Origin: Flagellimonas hadalis
GTDB lineage: Bacteria; Bacteroidota; Bacteroidia; Flavobacteriales; Flavobacteriaceae
NCBI RefSeq assembly: GCF_007785775.2
Contig: NZ_VNIK02000001.1
Span: 856,678 to 920,677, forward strand
Reading direction: 5' to 3'
DNA: 64,000 nt
Each line of letters begins with the position of its first letter. Position 1 is the stretch's first letter. Under the pieces are notes generated by a model. That model was not told where the DNA came from and made no database searches. It was given only the letters and a program-made list of their open reading frames with translations. The position numbers and the translations under genes were made by a program. Below, one piece after another: positions 43,217 through 52,871 of the stretch.

Positions 43217-46200
43217 TTAAGCGTTCAGTGCATTGGGCACCTGTTCTATTTCTCTTTCATTGCTACGGGTCGTCCATTTCCTTCCCAAATAGTAGAATAC
43301 CGGGGTAAGGAAGACACCGAACAAGGTCACTCCGAGCATTCCACTGAACACGGCAATTCCCAAAGAAACCCTTAGTTCAGCGCCTGCACCTGTGGCCAAG
43401 GCCAAGGGTACAACGCCTAGAATAAAGGCCATTGCGGTCATCAAAATGGGTCGCAACCTCAGTTTGGATGCTTCTATTACCGCTGTTTTCAATTCGGTTC
43501 CCTGCTCTTCCAATTGTTTTGCAAATTCCACGATCAAAATGGCATTCTTGCTGGCCAGACCCACGAGCACCACCAACCCTATCTGCACCATGATGTTATT
43601 GTCCAATCCGGCAAGGTCTATTCCCAAGATGGCGAACAACAGTACCATGGGCACAATAAAGATCACGGCAAGCGGCAGGACCAAACTTTCAAATTGTGCC
43701 GCGAGCAACAGAAAGACAAAGACCACGGCCAAAAGGAATGCTATCCCGGCCGTATTTCCGGCCTTTTTCTCCTGATAGGCGATTTCTGTCCACTGGAAGG
43801 AAATGCCCGGGGGCAGTATCTCTTCGGCCAACTGTTCCATACGTTCCAATGCCTGTCCGGAACTGTACCCCGGTGAAAAATCACCGTTCAAAGAGGCGGA
43901 TGGGTACAAATTGAACCTAGGTATCCGCGAGGCACCGGCAATGTTCTCCTGCTTGGCAATGGTCCCCAAGGGCACCATGTCCCCGGCATTGTTGCGTACC
44001 CTGATCTTGGATATGTCCTCCGGGGTCAATCGGTTTGGGGCATCGGCCTGGGCGGTCACCTGAAATGTCCGTCCCAGATAATTGAACTCATTGACAAACG
44101 CAGAACCCATATAAATTTCAAGGGACTGGAATATTTCCTCAACATTGACCCCTAATTTTTCTGCCTTCACCCGGTCTACGTCCAAGTACAATTGAGGTGT
44201 TTGGTTGTTGAAGAAGGTAAAGACGTTGCTCAACACGGGATCTTGGTTGGCAGCCATGGCAAGTGCATTTGTGGCTTCCAATAGCTTATCCGTACCCAAG
44301 TTTGCCCGGTCCTGCACCATCATCTTGAATCCTCCCGCATTACCAATACCACTTACGGATGGGGGTGGTATCACAAACACAATGGCATCATCGATTTGGG
44401 ACAATTTTCCACGCATGGTCGCCAACAGTTCCTCATACCCAATTCCCCTGTCGTTCCTTTCCTCAAAATCATCAAGGGTCTGGAACACTGCTGCTGAATG
44501 GGACGCATTGGTAAACGATGCAGGATCGAAGCCTGTAAAGGAAACAGCGGTATCAATACCATCGATTTCCAAGGAAATATCCAATACATCCTGCACCACT
44601 TCATCCGTTCGTGATAGGGATGACCCAGGGGGCAATTGGATCAAGGTGATGAAATATTGCTGGTCCATGGCAGGAATGAACCCTTTGGGCACCCTGCCAA
44701 ACTCCAATCCGGTGAGCAAGATGAGTCCAAAATAGACCACCAATACCATTACCGATGTCCTTACCAATCGCTGGACCCCTCTTCCATATCGTTCCGAAAG
44801 GTTTTCCATGAACTGGTTGAACTTGTTCCCTATATAAGCAAAAGGTTTGAGCAAGGGAATGGTCTTCCTTCCCTCCTCCTTTTCTTCGTGGCGCATCAAC
44901 AAAGCAGCCATGGCGGGACTCAAGGTCAATGACACAAAGACTGAAATTGCCGTGGCCACCGCAATGGTCACCCCAAATTGTTTATAGAATTGACCGGATA
45001 TGCCTTCAAGAAAAGCCGTTGGAATAAAAACGGCGATCAGCACCAGACCTATGGCCACCAATGCGCCACCAACTTCATCCATGGTCTTGAAAGCTGCCTC
45101 TTTGGGCGAATAGCCTTTCTTTAGATACCGTTCCATGTTTTCCACCACCACAATGGCGTCATCGACCACAATACCAATGGCCAGCACCAGACCGAACAGG
45201 GTCAAGGTGTTCAGGGAAAACCCAATGGCCTGCATCACGGCAAAGGTTCCTACCAGGGAAACAGGGATGGCCAAAATTGGGATGATCGCCGCACGCCATG
45301 ATTGCAGGAACAGCAGAATGACCAATACGACCAGGATGATGGCCTCAAATATGGTGCGATAGACCTCATCCACCGATTTTTGGATAAACTCGGTCGGGTT
45401 ATAGGCAATCTCATACTTCAGGTCCTCCGGGAAATTCTTTGAAAGCTCTTTCATTCTGTCCTGGATCTCTGCAGCAGTTTCCAAGGCATTCCCTCCCGGT
45501 TGCTGGAAAATGGGCATGGCAATGGCGGGATTTTTTCCCAAGTAACCGCGGGTGGCATAATTTTGGGCACCCAGTTCCGCTCTTCCCACATCCTTTAACC
45601 GAACGATACGGCCATTGTCCTGGGATTTGATGATCACGTTTTCGAACTGTTCCGTTGTCACCAATTTGCCCTGGGTCTGAATGTTCACCTCAAAGGCAGT
45701 TTGGCTCCCCGAAGGCAATGCATTGAGCGTACCACCGGCAATCTGGACGTTTTGGGCGCGTAAGGCGGCCACTACCTCTGCCGCTGTCATATCGAGGCTG
45801 GCGATCTTATCGGGATCCAGCCAGATCCGCATGGCATATTCCGCGGCCCCAAAAATCTGAATGTCCCCGATTCCCTTGATCCTGGCCAACTCATCCTTCA
45901 ATTGTAGTACGGCATAGTTGCCCATATAGATTTGATCGTACGTATTGTTGGGGGAATACATATTGACCACCATCAACATATCAGGGGACACTTTTTTGGT
46001 CGTGATCCCCAATCTTCTCACGGATTCTGGCAAACGGGGCTCCGCTATGGCCACCCTGTTCTGTACCTGTACCTGTGCCTTGTCCAAATCTGTACCCAAC
46101 TCAAAGGTCACCTGTAGAATGACACGTCCGTCTGCAGATGATTGTGAGGTCATATAGATCATGTCCTCCACCCCATTGATTTCCTTTTCCAACGGAGCCG

Positions 46201-46390
46201 CAACGGTTTCCGAGAGTGTCTTCGCGTTCGCGCCCGGGTACATGGCCACCACCTCTATGGTAGGGGGCGCCACATCGGGAAACTGCGATGTGGGCAAGGA
46301 CATGTATGCCAATCCTCCAACGATCAGTATGAGCACACTCAATACTGCTGCAAAAATTGGTCTTTTTATAAAAATGTGACTAAACTTCAT
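43217..46390 (-). CDS. RND efflux transporter permease, HAE1 family
   Basis: 1057 residues with twelve predicted transmembrane helices and two large periplasmic loops. Landmarks are FIKRPIFAAVLS at the start, the AcrB-like block LPTSQFPDVAPPTIEV, and helix 4 with GIVVDDAIVVVE, whose two Asp residues carry the proton relay. GLASKNAILIVEFAKQL is the matching block in the second half. It exports hydrophobic drugs, bile-salt-like compounds or dyes by proton antiport in a tripartite complex with the flanking gene products. The actual substrate cannot be read from sequence. Confidence 0.96.
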   Translation of the reverse strand: MKFSHIFIKRPIFAAVLSVLILIVGGLAYMSLPTSQFPDVAPPTIEVVAMYPGANAKTLSETVAAPLEKEINGVEDMIYMTSQSSADGRVILQVTFELGTDLDKAQVQVQNRVAIAEPRLPESVRRLGITTKKVSPDMLMVVNMYSPNNTYDQIYMGNYAVLQLKDELARIKGIGDIQIFGAAEYAMRIWLDPDKIASLDMTAAEVVAALRAQNVQIAGGTLNALPSGSQTAFEVNIQTQGKLVTTEQFENVIIKSQDNGRIVRLKDVGRAELGAQNYATRGYLGKNPAIAMPIFQQPGGNALETAAEIQDRMKELSKNFPEDLKYEIAYNPTEFIQKSVDEVYRTIFEAIILVVLVILLFLQSWRAAIIPILAIPVSLVGTFAVMQAIGFSLNTLTLFGLVLAIGIVVDDAIVVVENMERYLKKGYSPKEAAFKTMDEVGGALVAIGLVLIAVFIPTAFLEGISGQFYKQFGVTIAVATAISVFVSLTLSPAMAALLMRHEEKEEGRKTIPLLKPFAYIGNKFNQFMENLSERYGRGVQRLVRTSVMVLVVYFGLILLTGLEFGRVPKGFIPAMDQQYFITLIQLPPGSSLSRTDEVVQDVLDISLEIDGIDTAVSFTGFDPASFTNASHSAAVFQTLDDFEERNDRGIGYEELLATMRGKLSQIDDAIVFVIPPPSVSGIGNAGGFKMMVQDRANLGTDKLLEATNALAMAANQDPVLSNVFTFFNNQTPQLYLDVDRVKAEKLGVNVEEIFQSLEIYMGSAFVNEFNYLGRTFQVTAQADAPNRLTPEDISKIRVRNNAGDMVPLGTIAKQENIAGASRIPRFNLYPSASLNGDFSPGYSSGQALERMEQLAEEILPPGISFQWTEIAYQEKKAGNTAGIAFLLAVVFVFLLLAAQFESLVLPLAVIFIVPMVLLFAILGIDLAGLDNNIMVQIGLVVLVGLASKNAILIVEFAKQLEEQGTELKTAVIEASKLRLRPILMTAMAFILGVVPLALATGAGAELRVSLGIAVFSGMLGVTLFGVFLTPVFYYLGRKWTTRSNEREIEQVPNALNA

Positions 46391-46528
46391 AATTCTAGAT
46401 CATTTGAGATTGGGCAATAGGATTCCCTTGCTCCCTTATGTCCAAACCCATTGTGACCTGGCGAAAAGGAGCTCCCTATCAAAAGGGGCAATCTGTTTTT
46501 TTAGTTTTTACTACGTATGTCGATTTGG

Positions 46529-47734
46529 TCAGTGGGCTGATGCCAAATCTGCTTTCTGGGGACTGATGGTCGATTCCCGAGGATTCACCACCATGCCTGG
46601 CCCAATTTTTTGGAGGTTGTTGGTAATGATCTTGTCGCCGGGAGAGAGTCCTTCCCTAACAATCCGCAACCCATTGGAATGCAGCGGTCCCAAAACCACG
46701 TTCTTGCTCGTCACTTGGTTGTTTTCTCCCAAAACGTAGACAAAGCGCAGTGATTGATTGGTGCCGATGACCTCATCTGGAACCATAATGGCCTCATGCT
46801 CGTCACTACCACTGATCCTTGCCTTCCCAAACATACCGGGTTCCAACAAGTGATCTTCATTTCGTAGGACGGCACGGCTTTCAATGGTGCCCGTTTGGCT
46901 ATCGATCTCATTGTCCACAAAATCCAGTGTGGCCTCGTGCAAAAATTCGTCCTCATCCAAAAGTTTGATCTGTACCGGTAAACCTTCAGATCGTGCAGAA
47001 CCCCGTTTTCCATCTTTGGCCAAGCGCACATATTTCAAATAATCGGATTCACTCCCGGTGAAATAAAAATGTATGGGGCTTGTGGCCACTATGGTGGTCA
47101 ACAAGGTTGAATTGGCGCTGCCGCCATCCACCAAGTTCCCTTCGTTCACCTTGTCCCTGCTCACCAAACCGGAGATGGGGGCTTTCACTTGGGTAAACTC
47201 CAAATTCAGTTCGGCATTTTCAACGGTTGCCCGGGCCAACTGCACACTTGCTTCTGCATGGACCAGGGCCTGTTTGCGGCGATCGTATTCTTCCGTGGAA
47301 ACAGCACCCGTTTCTCTCAAGGATTCCACTCTTTGGAAATTGTCCCGTGCTGTTTTGAGGGATGCAAGCGCTTGTCCATGGTTCGCTTTGGCCTCGTCCA
47401 AGGCAATTTTGAAAGGTCTTTGGTCAATGGTAAAAAGAATCTGGCCTTTATTTACGTGCTGTCCATCCTCAAAATTCACTTTTTCCAAAAAACCACTGAC
47501 GCGGGCACGGACCTCTACCCTGCTACTGGCTTCAAATCTACCTGTATATTCATCCCATTCCGTGATGTTCTCGTGGACTGGGAGTGCCACTTCTACCGGG
47601 AGGGCCGCCATTTCGGCTTGGGGAGCTTCATTTCCACTGTCCGCTGTGGTGAAGGCATAGATGAATATGGTTATCGCCAAGAGCATCAGACCAATGGTCA
47701 GGTTTTTCTTCGTGTTGAAATTTAATTGCATCAT
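46529..47734 (-). CDS. RND efflux periplasmic adaptor (membrane fusion protein)
   Basis: 401 residues from the ATG at 47734 (a second ATG is next); the frame upstream reaches only a TTG. A signal anchor (about 10-28) precedes the barrel-sandwich/lipoyl region (VRARVSGFLEKVNFEDGQHVNKGQ), an alpha-helical hairpin and a beta-barrel domain (VSRDKVNEGNLV). It links the RND pump and outer-membrane channel. It is the first gene of the operon. The 138 bases before the pump gene hold no other gene. Confidence 0.94.
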   Translation of the reverse strand: MMQLNFNTKKNLTIGLMLLAITIFIYAFTTADSGNEAPQAEMAALPVEVALPVHENITEWDEYTGRFEASSRVEVRARVSGFLEKVNFEDGQHVNKGQILFTIDQRPFKIALDEAKANHGQALASLKTARDNFQRVESLRETGAVSTEEYDRRKQALVHAEASVQLARATVENAELNLEFTQVKAPISGLVSRDKVNEGNLVDGGSANSTLLTTIVATSPIHFYFTGSESDYLKYVRLAKDGKRGSARSEGLPVQIKLLDEDEFLHEATLDFVDNEIDSQTGTIESRAVLRNEDHLLEPGMFGKARISGSDEHEAIMVPDEVIGTNQSLRFVYVLGENNQVTSKNVVLGPLHSNGLRIVREGLSPGDKIITNNLQKIGPGMVVNPRESTISPQKADLASAH

Positions 47735-47764
47735 GATCTTATACTTTGATTTTAATTTACATGA

Positions 47765-47772
47765 CAAAATTA
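47765..47772 (-). promoter_or_regulatory. Candidate -7 box of the efflux operon (TAATTTTG)
   Basis: Exact TAnnTTTG on the minus strand, 30 bases before the adaptor ATG. A 13-bp palindrome lies 23 bases upstream of it. Confidence 0.45.
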
Positions 47773-47795
47773 TAGGGGAAGGGAGCCATGGGGAT

Positions 47796-47808
47796 AACCA
47801 TAATGGTT
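47796..47808. promoter_or_regulatory. Operator candidate of the efflux operon: AACCAT-A-ATGGTT
   Basis: A perfect 13-bp palindrome upstream of the candidate efflux promoter, at about -35 to -50 relative to the expected transcript start. This position suits an activator or a repressor. The binder could be the AraC protein of the operon or an unlinked regulator. Confidence 0.45.
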
Positions 47809-48139
47809 TCAGAAATGACCAAAATCTTAACTACTGGGCAAAAAGGCGCTTTTATGGTCTTTTTTTATGAAAAATCTATAAAAATACCAAGTGGCCCATC
47901 ATGCAGTTTGTCCAATTTTCGAAAACAAGGAACAATAATACACTGAATAACTGTATATTAGTATTGAGCCCTACACATAGGGCCGACCAGCAAAAAGGTT
48001 TCGTTCCCCAAACAATACTTGAAAAGACTGGACTATGGAGTTAAAACTTATGCGCATCCCTCGGATTCTCCATTCACGGGCCAACTTCGTAAGATTCACC
48101 CATTTTGGAAAAACCTTATCATACCAGCAACAAACAAAT
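47809..48139. other. Intergenic region between efflux operon and sulfatase gene
   Basis: About 330 bases that hold the plus-strand promoter region of the sulfatase gene. It contains one small perfect hairpin (GCCCTA-CACA-TAGGGC, 47968-47983) and no exact TAnnTTTG box. A frame in phase with the sulfatase runs through its last 100 bases, but I see no reason to include it in the gene. Confidence 0.5.
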
Positions 48140-49798
48140 ATGAAAAACTTATTTCCCGCCCTCCTTGCTTTTTGTTTGGTTGCATCTTGTGGCGACAAAG
48201 GTTCCAAGAAAGAGGAACAACAAGATGAAAATCCAAAAAGGCCCAATATAGTCTTCATCATAAGTGATGACCATGCCTATCAAGCGATCAGTGCCTATGG
48301 CGGCAGGTTGGCCCAAGTGGCCCCCACCCCCAACATTGACAGAATTGCAGAAGATGGCATGTTGTTCGAGAACTGTTTGGTGACCAATTCTATCTGCGGC
48401 CCTTCACGTGCCGCCATACTTACCGGCAAGTATAGCCACCTCAATGGATTCATCGACAACACCATTGGTTCCAAATTTGATTTTGATCAGCAGACCTTTG
48501 GTGAATTGCTACAACAGGCGGGCTACAAAACCGGCGTTTTGGGCAAGCTCCATTTGGGGGACACACCTTCAAAAGGATTTGATTATGTGGACATTCTACC
48601 TGGACAAGGCTCCTATTACAACCCGACTTTCATCAACAAGGAAGGACAATATGAACTGGAGGGATATACAACGGAAATCATTACGGAAAAAGCCATACAA
48701 TGGATGGATTCCGTTAAATCCGAAGAACAACCATTCATGTTGTTCCTTGGCCACAAATCACCACATAGACCATGGCAACCCGGCCCCAACGAACTGGGCC
48801 TGTACGAAAATGTTGAGATTCCGGAGCCTGAAACCTTATTTGATGATTATTCCGGGAACCGTGACATTGCCGGCATGAACTATATGTCGATTTCCGAGGC
48901 CATGAAAATTGAACAGGATCTTAAAATAACTGATGGTCCCCAAGCTGGTTTTACCAAGGAACAACAACAAAAATGGGACTCCATTTATCGTCCAATAAAC
49001 GAAAAATTCAAAAAGGAGAACCCAAAAGGGGACGACCTTATCCGATTCAAATATCAACGTTATATGAAGGATTATCTGGCAAGTGTTGCCGGGGTGGACA
49101 AGGGTGTGGGCAAGGTATTGGACTACTTGGTGAAAGTTGGGCTGGACAAGAACACCATAGTCATTTACACTTCTGATCAGGGGTTCTATTTGGGGGAACA
49201 CGGTTGGTTTGACAAACGTTGGATGTACAAGGAATCACTGAAAACCCCATTATTGGTGAAATGGCCAGAAAAGGTGGCTCCTGGAACCATCAACAAAGAC
49301 CTTGTTTCCAATCTGGACTTTGCCGAGACCTTTCTGGATATCGCACAAACCGAAATTCCCAGGGATATGCAAGGAAAAAGTCTAGTGCCCATTTTGAAGG
49401 GAAAAACGCCCAAGGATTGGAGAAATGCGCATTATTACCATTATTACGAACATCCTTCCGAACACGATGTAAGACGACATTACGGCATTACCACAGATCG
49501 TTATAAGTTGATCCATTTCTACTATGACTTGGATGTATGGGAACTGTATGACCTTAAGAAAGACCCCAACGAAATGAACAACATTTATGGAGACCCTGCA
49601 TATGCCGATATTCAAGAAAAGCTTCACAAAGATTTGGATGGATTGAGGCTAACATATGGGGACAATGACTCCTTGAGCCAAAAATTCATTGATGAATACC
49701 ATGAAAAGGTCAAAGAAAATCCTTTGATTGAATATTGGAAACTTTCCCCTGATGAAATGAAAAGGTTATATCAAGAATATTTAAAAACACAGAACTAG
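48140..49798 (+). CDS. Formylglycine-dependent sulfatase lipoprotein (family S1), orphan copy
   Basis: 552 residues from the ATG at 48140, which gives a lipoprotein signal (LVASC, Cys17). The signature SICGPSR has Cys86 as the future formylglycine. RPNIVFIISDDHA and TSDQGFYLGEHGWFDKR flank the site in the order seen in the PUL sulfatase at 8012-9643, of which it is a clear paralogue. Both resemble GlcNAc-6-sulfatase or sulfamidase-like S1 enzymes. It stands alone: the efflux operon lies upstream on the other strand and a terminator follows. It may act on a related sulfated glycan away from the main locus. Confidence 0.9.
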   Translation: MKNLFPALLAFCLVASCGDKGSKKEEQQDENPKRPNIVFIISDDHAYQAISAYGGRLAQVAPTPNIDRIAEDGMLFENCLVTNSICGPSRAAILTGKYSHLNGFIDNTIGSKFDFDQQTFGELLQQAGYKTGVLGKLHLGDTPSKGFDYVDILPGQGSYYNPTFINKEGQYELEGYTTEIITEKAIQWMDSVKSEEQPFMLFLGHKSPHRPWQPGPNELGLYENVEIPEPETLFDDYSGNRDIAGMNYMSISEAMKIEQDLKITDGPQAGFTKEQQQKWDSIYRPINEKFKKENPKGDDLIRFKYQRYMKDYLASVAGVDKGVGKVLDYLVKVGLDKNTIVIYTSDQGFYLGEHGWFDKRWMYKESLKTPLLVKWPEKVAPGTINKDLVSNLDFAETFLDIAQTEIPRDMQGKSLVPILKGKTPKDWRNAHYYHYYEHPSEHDVRRHYGITTDRYKLIHFYYDLDVWELYDLKKDPNEMNNIYGDPAYADIQEKLHKDLDGLRLTYGDNDSLSQKFIDEYHEKVKENPLIEYWKLSPDEMKRLYQEYLKTQN

Positions 49799-49923
49799 TG
49801 TATCGGTCTTTACCTCTACATTTTTGGCTTTGCAATCTGATTGGGGAGCAGTGAAGGGGCAACTTTTGGGCAAAGTACATGGCATTGATATGGAAAATTC
49901 CATGTAGGATGAAATATTCATAA

Positions 49924-49961
49924 ATACAATGGCCCTTTGTTGATTCAAAGGGCCATTGTAT
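49924..49961. terminator. Bidirectional hairpin between sulfatase and csbD
   Basis: A perfect 16-bp stem (ATACAATGGCCCTTTG and its complement) with a 6-base loop TTGATT. It lies between two convergent genes, 126 bases past the sulfatase stop and 25 bases past the csbD stop. T-runs are weak on both sides, so pausing would depend on the long stem. Confidence 0.65.
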
Positions 49962-49985
49962 AGGATAACACAAAAAGGTTGGCCA

Positions 49986-50171
49986 TTAAAGGCTTTCTAT
50001 TTCCCTTTTTAATTCATCCTTTGCCTTACCGGTCTTTTCTTGTAGTTTGCCCAACATCTCCTCAAACTTGCCTTCGGAGTATGCAAGGTCGTTATCCGTA
50101 AGCTCACCATATTTTTGTTTGAACTTACCTTTCACCTGTTTCCATTTTCCTTCCAATCGATCGTTGTTCAT
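49986..50171 (-). CDS. CsbD-family stress protein
   Basis: 61 residues, highly charged and helical (DRLEGKWKQVKGKFKQKYGE, then KLQEKTGKAKDEL). This is the full length of the CsbD/YjbJ family, small abundant proteins induced under general stress in many bacteria; their biochemical role is unknown. It is a single-gene unit that ends at the long hairpin. Confidence 0.92.
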   Translation of the reverse strand: MNNDRLEGKWKQVKGKFKQKYGELTDNDLAYSEGKFEEMLGKLQEKTGKAKDELKREIESL

Positions 50172-50405
50172 AACTTTTGCTTTTAAATGTTTATACCCCT
50201 AAGATAAAATCCTTCACCGAGCTCCATTGACCTAAAAAATTTAAATCTTGACCCTAAAGCACATAATGGTATCATTTTGAGTGACCAACTCATTGATAAC
50301 TGTTTACAGGCAAGAAAAATGGCAATCGGGGCAATGGCCAAGATTATATTTCATGAAATTTGATGGCAACTGATGACTTTTTCATTGAACATAAAAACTG
50401 ATATC

Positions 50406-50645
50406 ATGCCAAATCCGAGTATAAAAGATGAAGAAAAATATGAGGCCCTGCGTGAAAAAGGGTACAGCAAAGAAAAATCCGCACGAATAGCCAACACCCC
50501 CGATGCCGGCAAGAAAGGTGGCAAGGCACGGCCCTATGAGGAGTGGACAAAGGAGCATCTTTACAACAAGGCCAAAACAGTGGGAATCGAAAACCGTTCA
50601 AAGATGAACAAGGCCGAACTGATCTATGCCCTTCGAAACAATTGA
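50406..50645 (+). CDS. Small basic protein with Rho-N/SAP-like C-terminus
   Basis: 79 residues from the ATG at 50406 (MPNPSIKDEEKYEALREKGY), the start seen in similar proteins; an ATG 33 bases upstream is in frame. The first half holds KGYSKEKSARIANTP and a Gly/Lys-rich linker. The second half (EEWTKEHLYNKAKTVGIENRSKMNKAELIYAL) looks like the Rho termination factor N-terminal helical fold, which binds nucleic acids. Such proteins are often annotated DUF7218. It probably binds DNA or RNA in stress conditions, in line with its neighbour CsbD. Confidence 0.8.
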   Translation: MPNPSIKDEEKYEALREKGYSKEKSARIANTPDAGKKGGKARPYEEWTKEHLYNKAKTVGIENRSKMNKAELIYALRNN

Positions 50646-50708
50646 CATGAACCATACAAGGCTTTTTTCCCTTCAAACTAAATGTATTATGCCCCATACC
50701 CATCCCCT

Positions 50709-51731
50709 ATGAAAACAATAGACCCCAGCTTGATCCGACAGATTTTTGTGCTCCTTTTGATCGTATTGATAGGTGGGCTCATTGCATTCGAAATGATACC
50801 TTACCTCTCTGGGGTACTTGGCACGATCACCATGTACGTAATTTTGACAAAACCTATGAAATGGTTGGTGGGCAAAGGGTGGAATCAAAGATTGGCGGTA
50901 GTTCTGCTGATGTTTGCCTCCTTTATCATGATCTTAATGCCCGTGAGCGGGGCAATCCTGATGTTGGGGAACAAGATCGGCAACGCGGTGAAAAACTCCA
51001 AAAAGGTGGTCTCCGCCCTCAAGGGACAAGTACAGGAACTGGAATCCTATGTGGGATTTAAGTTTATTCCAGATATAGATGCCACAGGTACTTCCGATTG
51101 GTTATCGGATAGCCTGCAGGGCCTTGCCGGGGGTACCTTCAACACGCTCATTGCCATCTCCATCATGTATTTTTTGTTGTACTATATGATGACCAATCGT
51201 ACAAAACTCCAAGATTCCCTCTTCAAATATGTTCCCATGAGCGATGAAAACCTAAAGCTCATTGGCAATGAGGTCACCGATATTGTTAGGGCCAATGCAC
51301 TGGGCATACCTTTGGTGGCCTTGGCCCAAGGTACCGTGGCATTGATCGGCTTTTTGATTTTTGGGGTCGAAAGTCCGTTTTTCTGGGCAGTCATAGTCAC
51401 CATAGGGTCCATGATCCCATTTGTGGGAAATTTTTTGGGGACCATTCCCGTGTTCATACTCGCCCTGTCCAATGGAAATACGTTCCAGGCTTGGGGCATT
51501 CTTTTGTACGGGATCGTTGTGGTGGGGTCCACCGACAATCTGATCCGACTCTATGTACTGAAAAAATTGGACAATGTGCACCCACTGATCACCCTGATCG
51601 GGGTCATTGTGGGCATTCCGCTGTTTGGGTTCATAGGTTTGATATTTGGTCCTTTGCTGGTGAACCTATTTCTCGTGGTCCTTTACATCTACAGAAGGGA
51701 ATATGGCAAAAAGGACGAAGAGCAACTGTAA
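50709..51731 (+). CDS. AI-2E-type permease (PerM/TqsA family)
   Basis: 340 residues from the ATG at 50709; an in-frame ATG 27 bases earlier would add nine residues that do not fit the first helix. About eight transmembrane segments are seen, with the amphipathic middle region typical of the family (KKVVSALKGQVQELESYVGF), and the C-terminal block LIGVIVGIPLFGFIGLIFGPLL. Family members export autoinducer-2 or exchange ions (Na+/H+ antiport); the annotation as AI-2 transporter is only a family name. It is 63 bases after the Rho-N-like gene. Confidence 0.88.
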   Translation: MKTIDPSLIRQIFVLLLIVLIGGLIAFEMIPYLSGVLGTITMYVILTKPMKWLVGKGWNQRLAVVLLMFASFIMILMPVSGAILMLGNKIGNAVKNSKKVVSALKGQVQELESYVGFKFIPDIDATGTSDWLSDSLQGLAGGTFNTLIAISIMYFLLYYMMTNRTKLQDSLFKYVPMSDENLKLIGNEVTDIVRANALGIPLVALAQGTVALIGFLIFGVESPFFWAVIVTIGSMIPFVGNFLGTIPVFILALSNGNTFQAWGILLYGIVVVGSTDNLIRLYVLKKLDNVHPLITLIGVIVGIPLFGFIGLIFGPLLVNLFLVVLYIYRREYGKKDEEQL

Positions 51732-51834
51732 TCGATTCTATTTTATCGAACCTATTTATCACCACCAAGTATTTTGACTTCATTAAAACTTGCCATAATT
51801 TGGTGAACCGATCTTAAAAAGATAGGGGCAAAAT

Positions 51835-52509
51835 ATGTCCAGTACAACAAATGAAAAAATCATCGCGGCCAAAGCTGCCTTAAAACTGGTAGAACACGGA
51901 ATGGTCGTTGGGCTTGGTTCAGGCTCCACATCGGCCATTATGATTGAACTGTTGGGAAAAGCTTGCAGAGAAGGCTTAAACATCAAAGGTGTTGCTTCTT
52001 CCGGCATCTCAGAGAAATTGGCAATCAAAGAAGGTATTCCTGTCATATCTCTCGATGTGGCTCCCAAAATCGACATCAATATTGACGGTGCCGATGAGTT
52101 TGACACAAAACTACAGCTCATTAAAGGGGGAGGCGGTGCGCTGTTGCGTGAAAAAATAATCGCCCACTTTGCTTCCAAAAATGTGATCATTGTAGATTCA
52201 AGCAAAAAAGTCGAACAGCTGGGGAGCTTTCCATTACCCATCGAAGTGATTCCATTTGCACAAAGGAAAATCATGGATGAATTGGGCCAAATGGGTCTAA
52301 GCCCTCAAGTAAGACTTCACAATGGCAAAGAATATAGGACCGATCAGCATAATTCCATCTTAGATCTGGACATCCAAGGGCAAACAGACCTTGAAACATT
52401 GCAGTCAAGCTTGATCAACATTCCTGGAATTGTGGAAACGGGACTCTTTTTGAACACCACAAACCTGATCATCATGGGGTCAGGTAATGAAACCAAGACT
52501 TTTCAATAA
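51835..52509 (+). CDS. rpiA: Ribose-5-phosphate isomerase A
   Basis: 224 residues. It interconverts ribose 5-phosphate and ribulose 5-phosphate in the non-oxidative pentose phosphate pathway. The family motifs are complete: GLGSGSTS, DGADE with Asp84 and Asp87, and KGGGGALLREK with Lys97 and catalytic Glu106. The length matches the family. It is separated by 103 bases from the permease gene and is probably a single-gene unit in the cytoplasm. Confidence 0.96.
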   Translation: MSSTTNEKIIAAKAALKLVEHGMVVGLGSGSTSAIMIELLGKACREGLNIKGVASSGISEKLAIKEGIPVISLDVAPKIDINIDGADEFDTKLQLIKGGGGALLREKIIAHFASKNVIIVDSSKKVEQLGSFPLPIEVIPFAQRKIMDELGQMGLSPQVRLHNGKEYRTDQHNSILDLDIQGQTDLETLQSSLINIPGIVETGLFLNTTNLIIMGSGNETKTFQ

Positions 52510-52871
52510 GCAAAATCCATTGATATACAAATATTTAGCATGAAAAGCTATATGTCTCAAGAAGTCATCCGAAATTACAACATATAGTATACTCCCGATA
52601 AGAACACGCTTTATATGATTTTAGTTGATATATAAAAAAAATACAAGACGCTGAAAATCAAAATATCAACAGTTTTTTTATCATGTTTAAAAAGGTTAAG
52701 TCTGGATAACAGGAAGAAAGTTAATTTCATAACATTATAACAATCAGTGTTTTAAACTATTATAAAAACCGATCAGCCTAACTTTAAACTGTCATCAGAA
52801 CAGTTTCAATAGTAATTGGCTTATTTGAACCAAATCTCAAATAGAGTCAATTTTGACCAAGGAAATATCAT
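52510..52871. other. AT-rich gap between rpiA and the LemA operon
   Basis: 362 bases between convergent transcription units. It is very AT-rich, with A and T runs near 52630-52690. One 7-bp hairpin (AAACTGT...ACAGTTT, 52786-52806) is present without a T-run. No gene or promoter is visible. Confidence 0.5.

Noticed and set aside
47968..47983. GCCCTA-CACA-TAGGGC hairpin upstream of the orphan sulfatase
   Set aside because: Six base pairs only, no T-run and no conserved context, so it may be chance.
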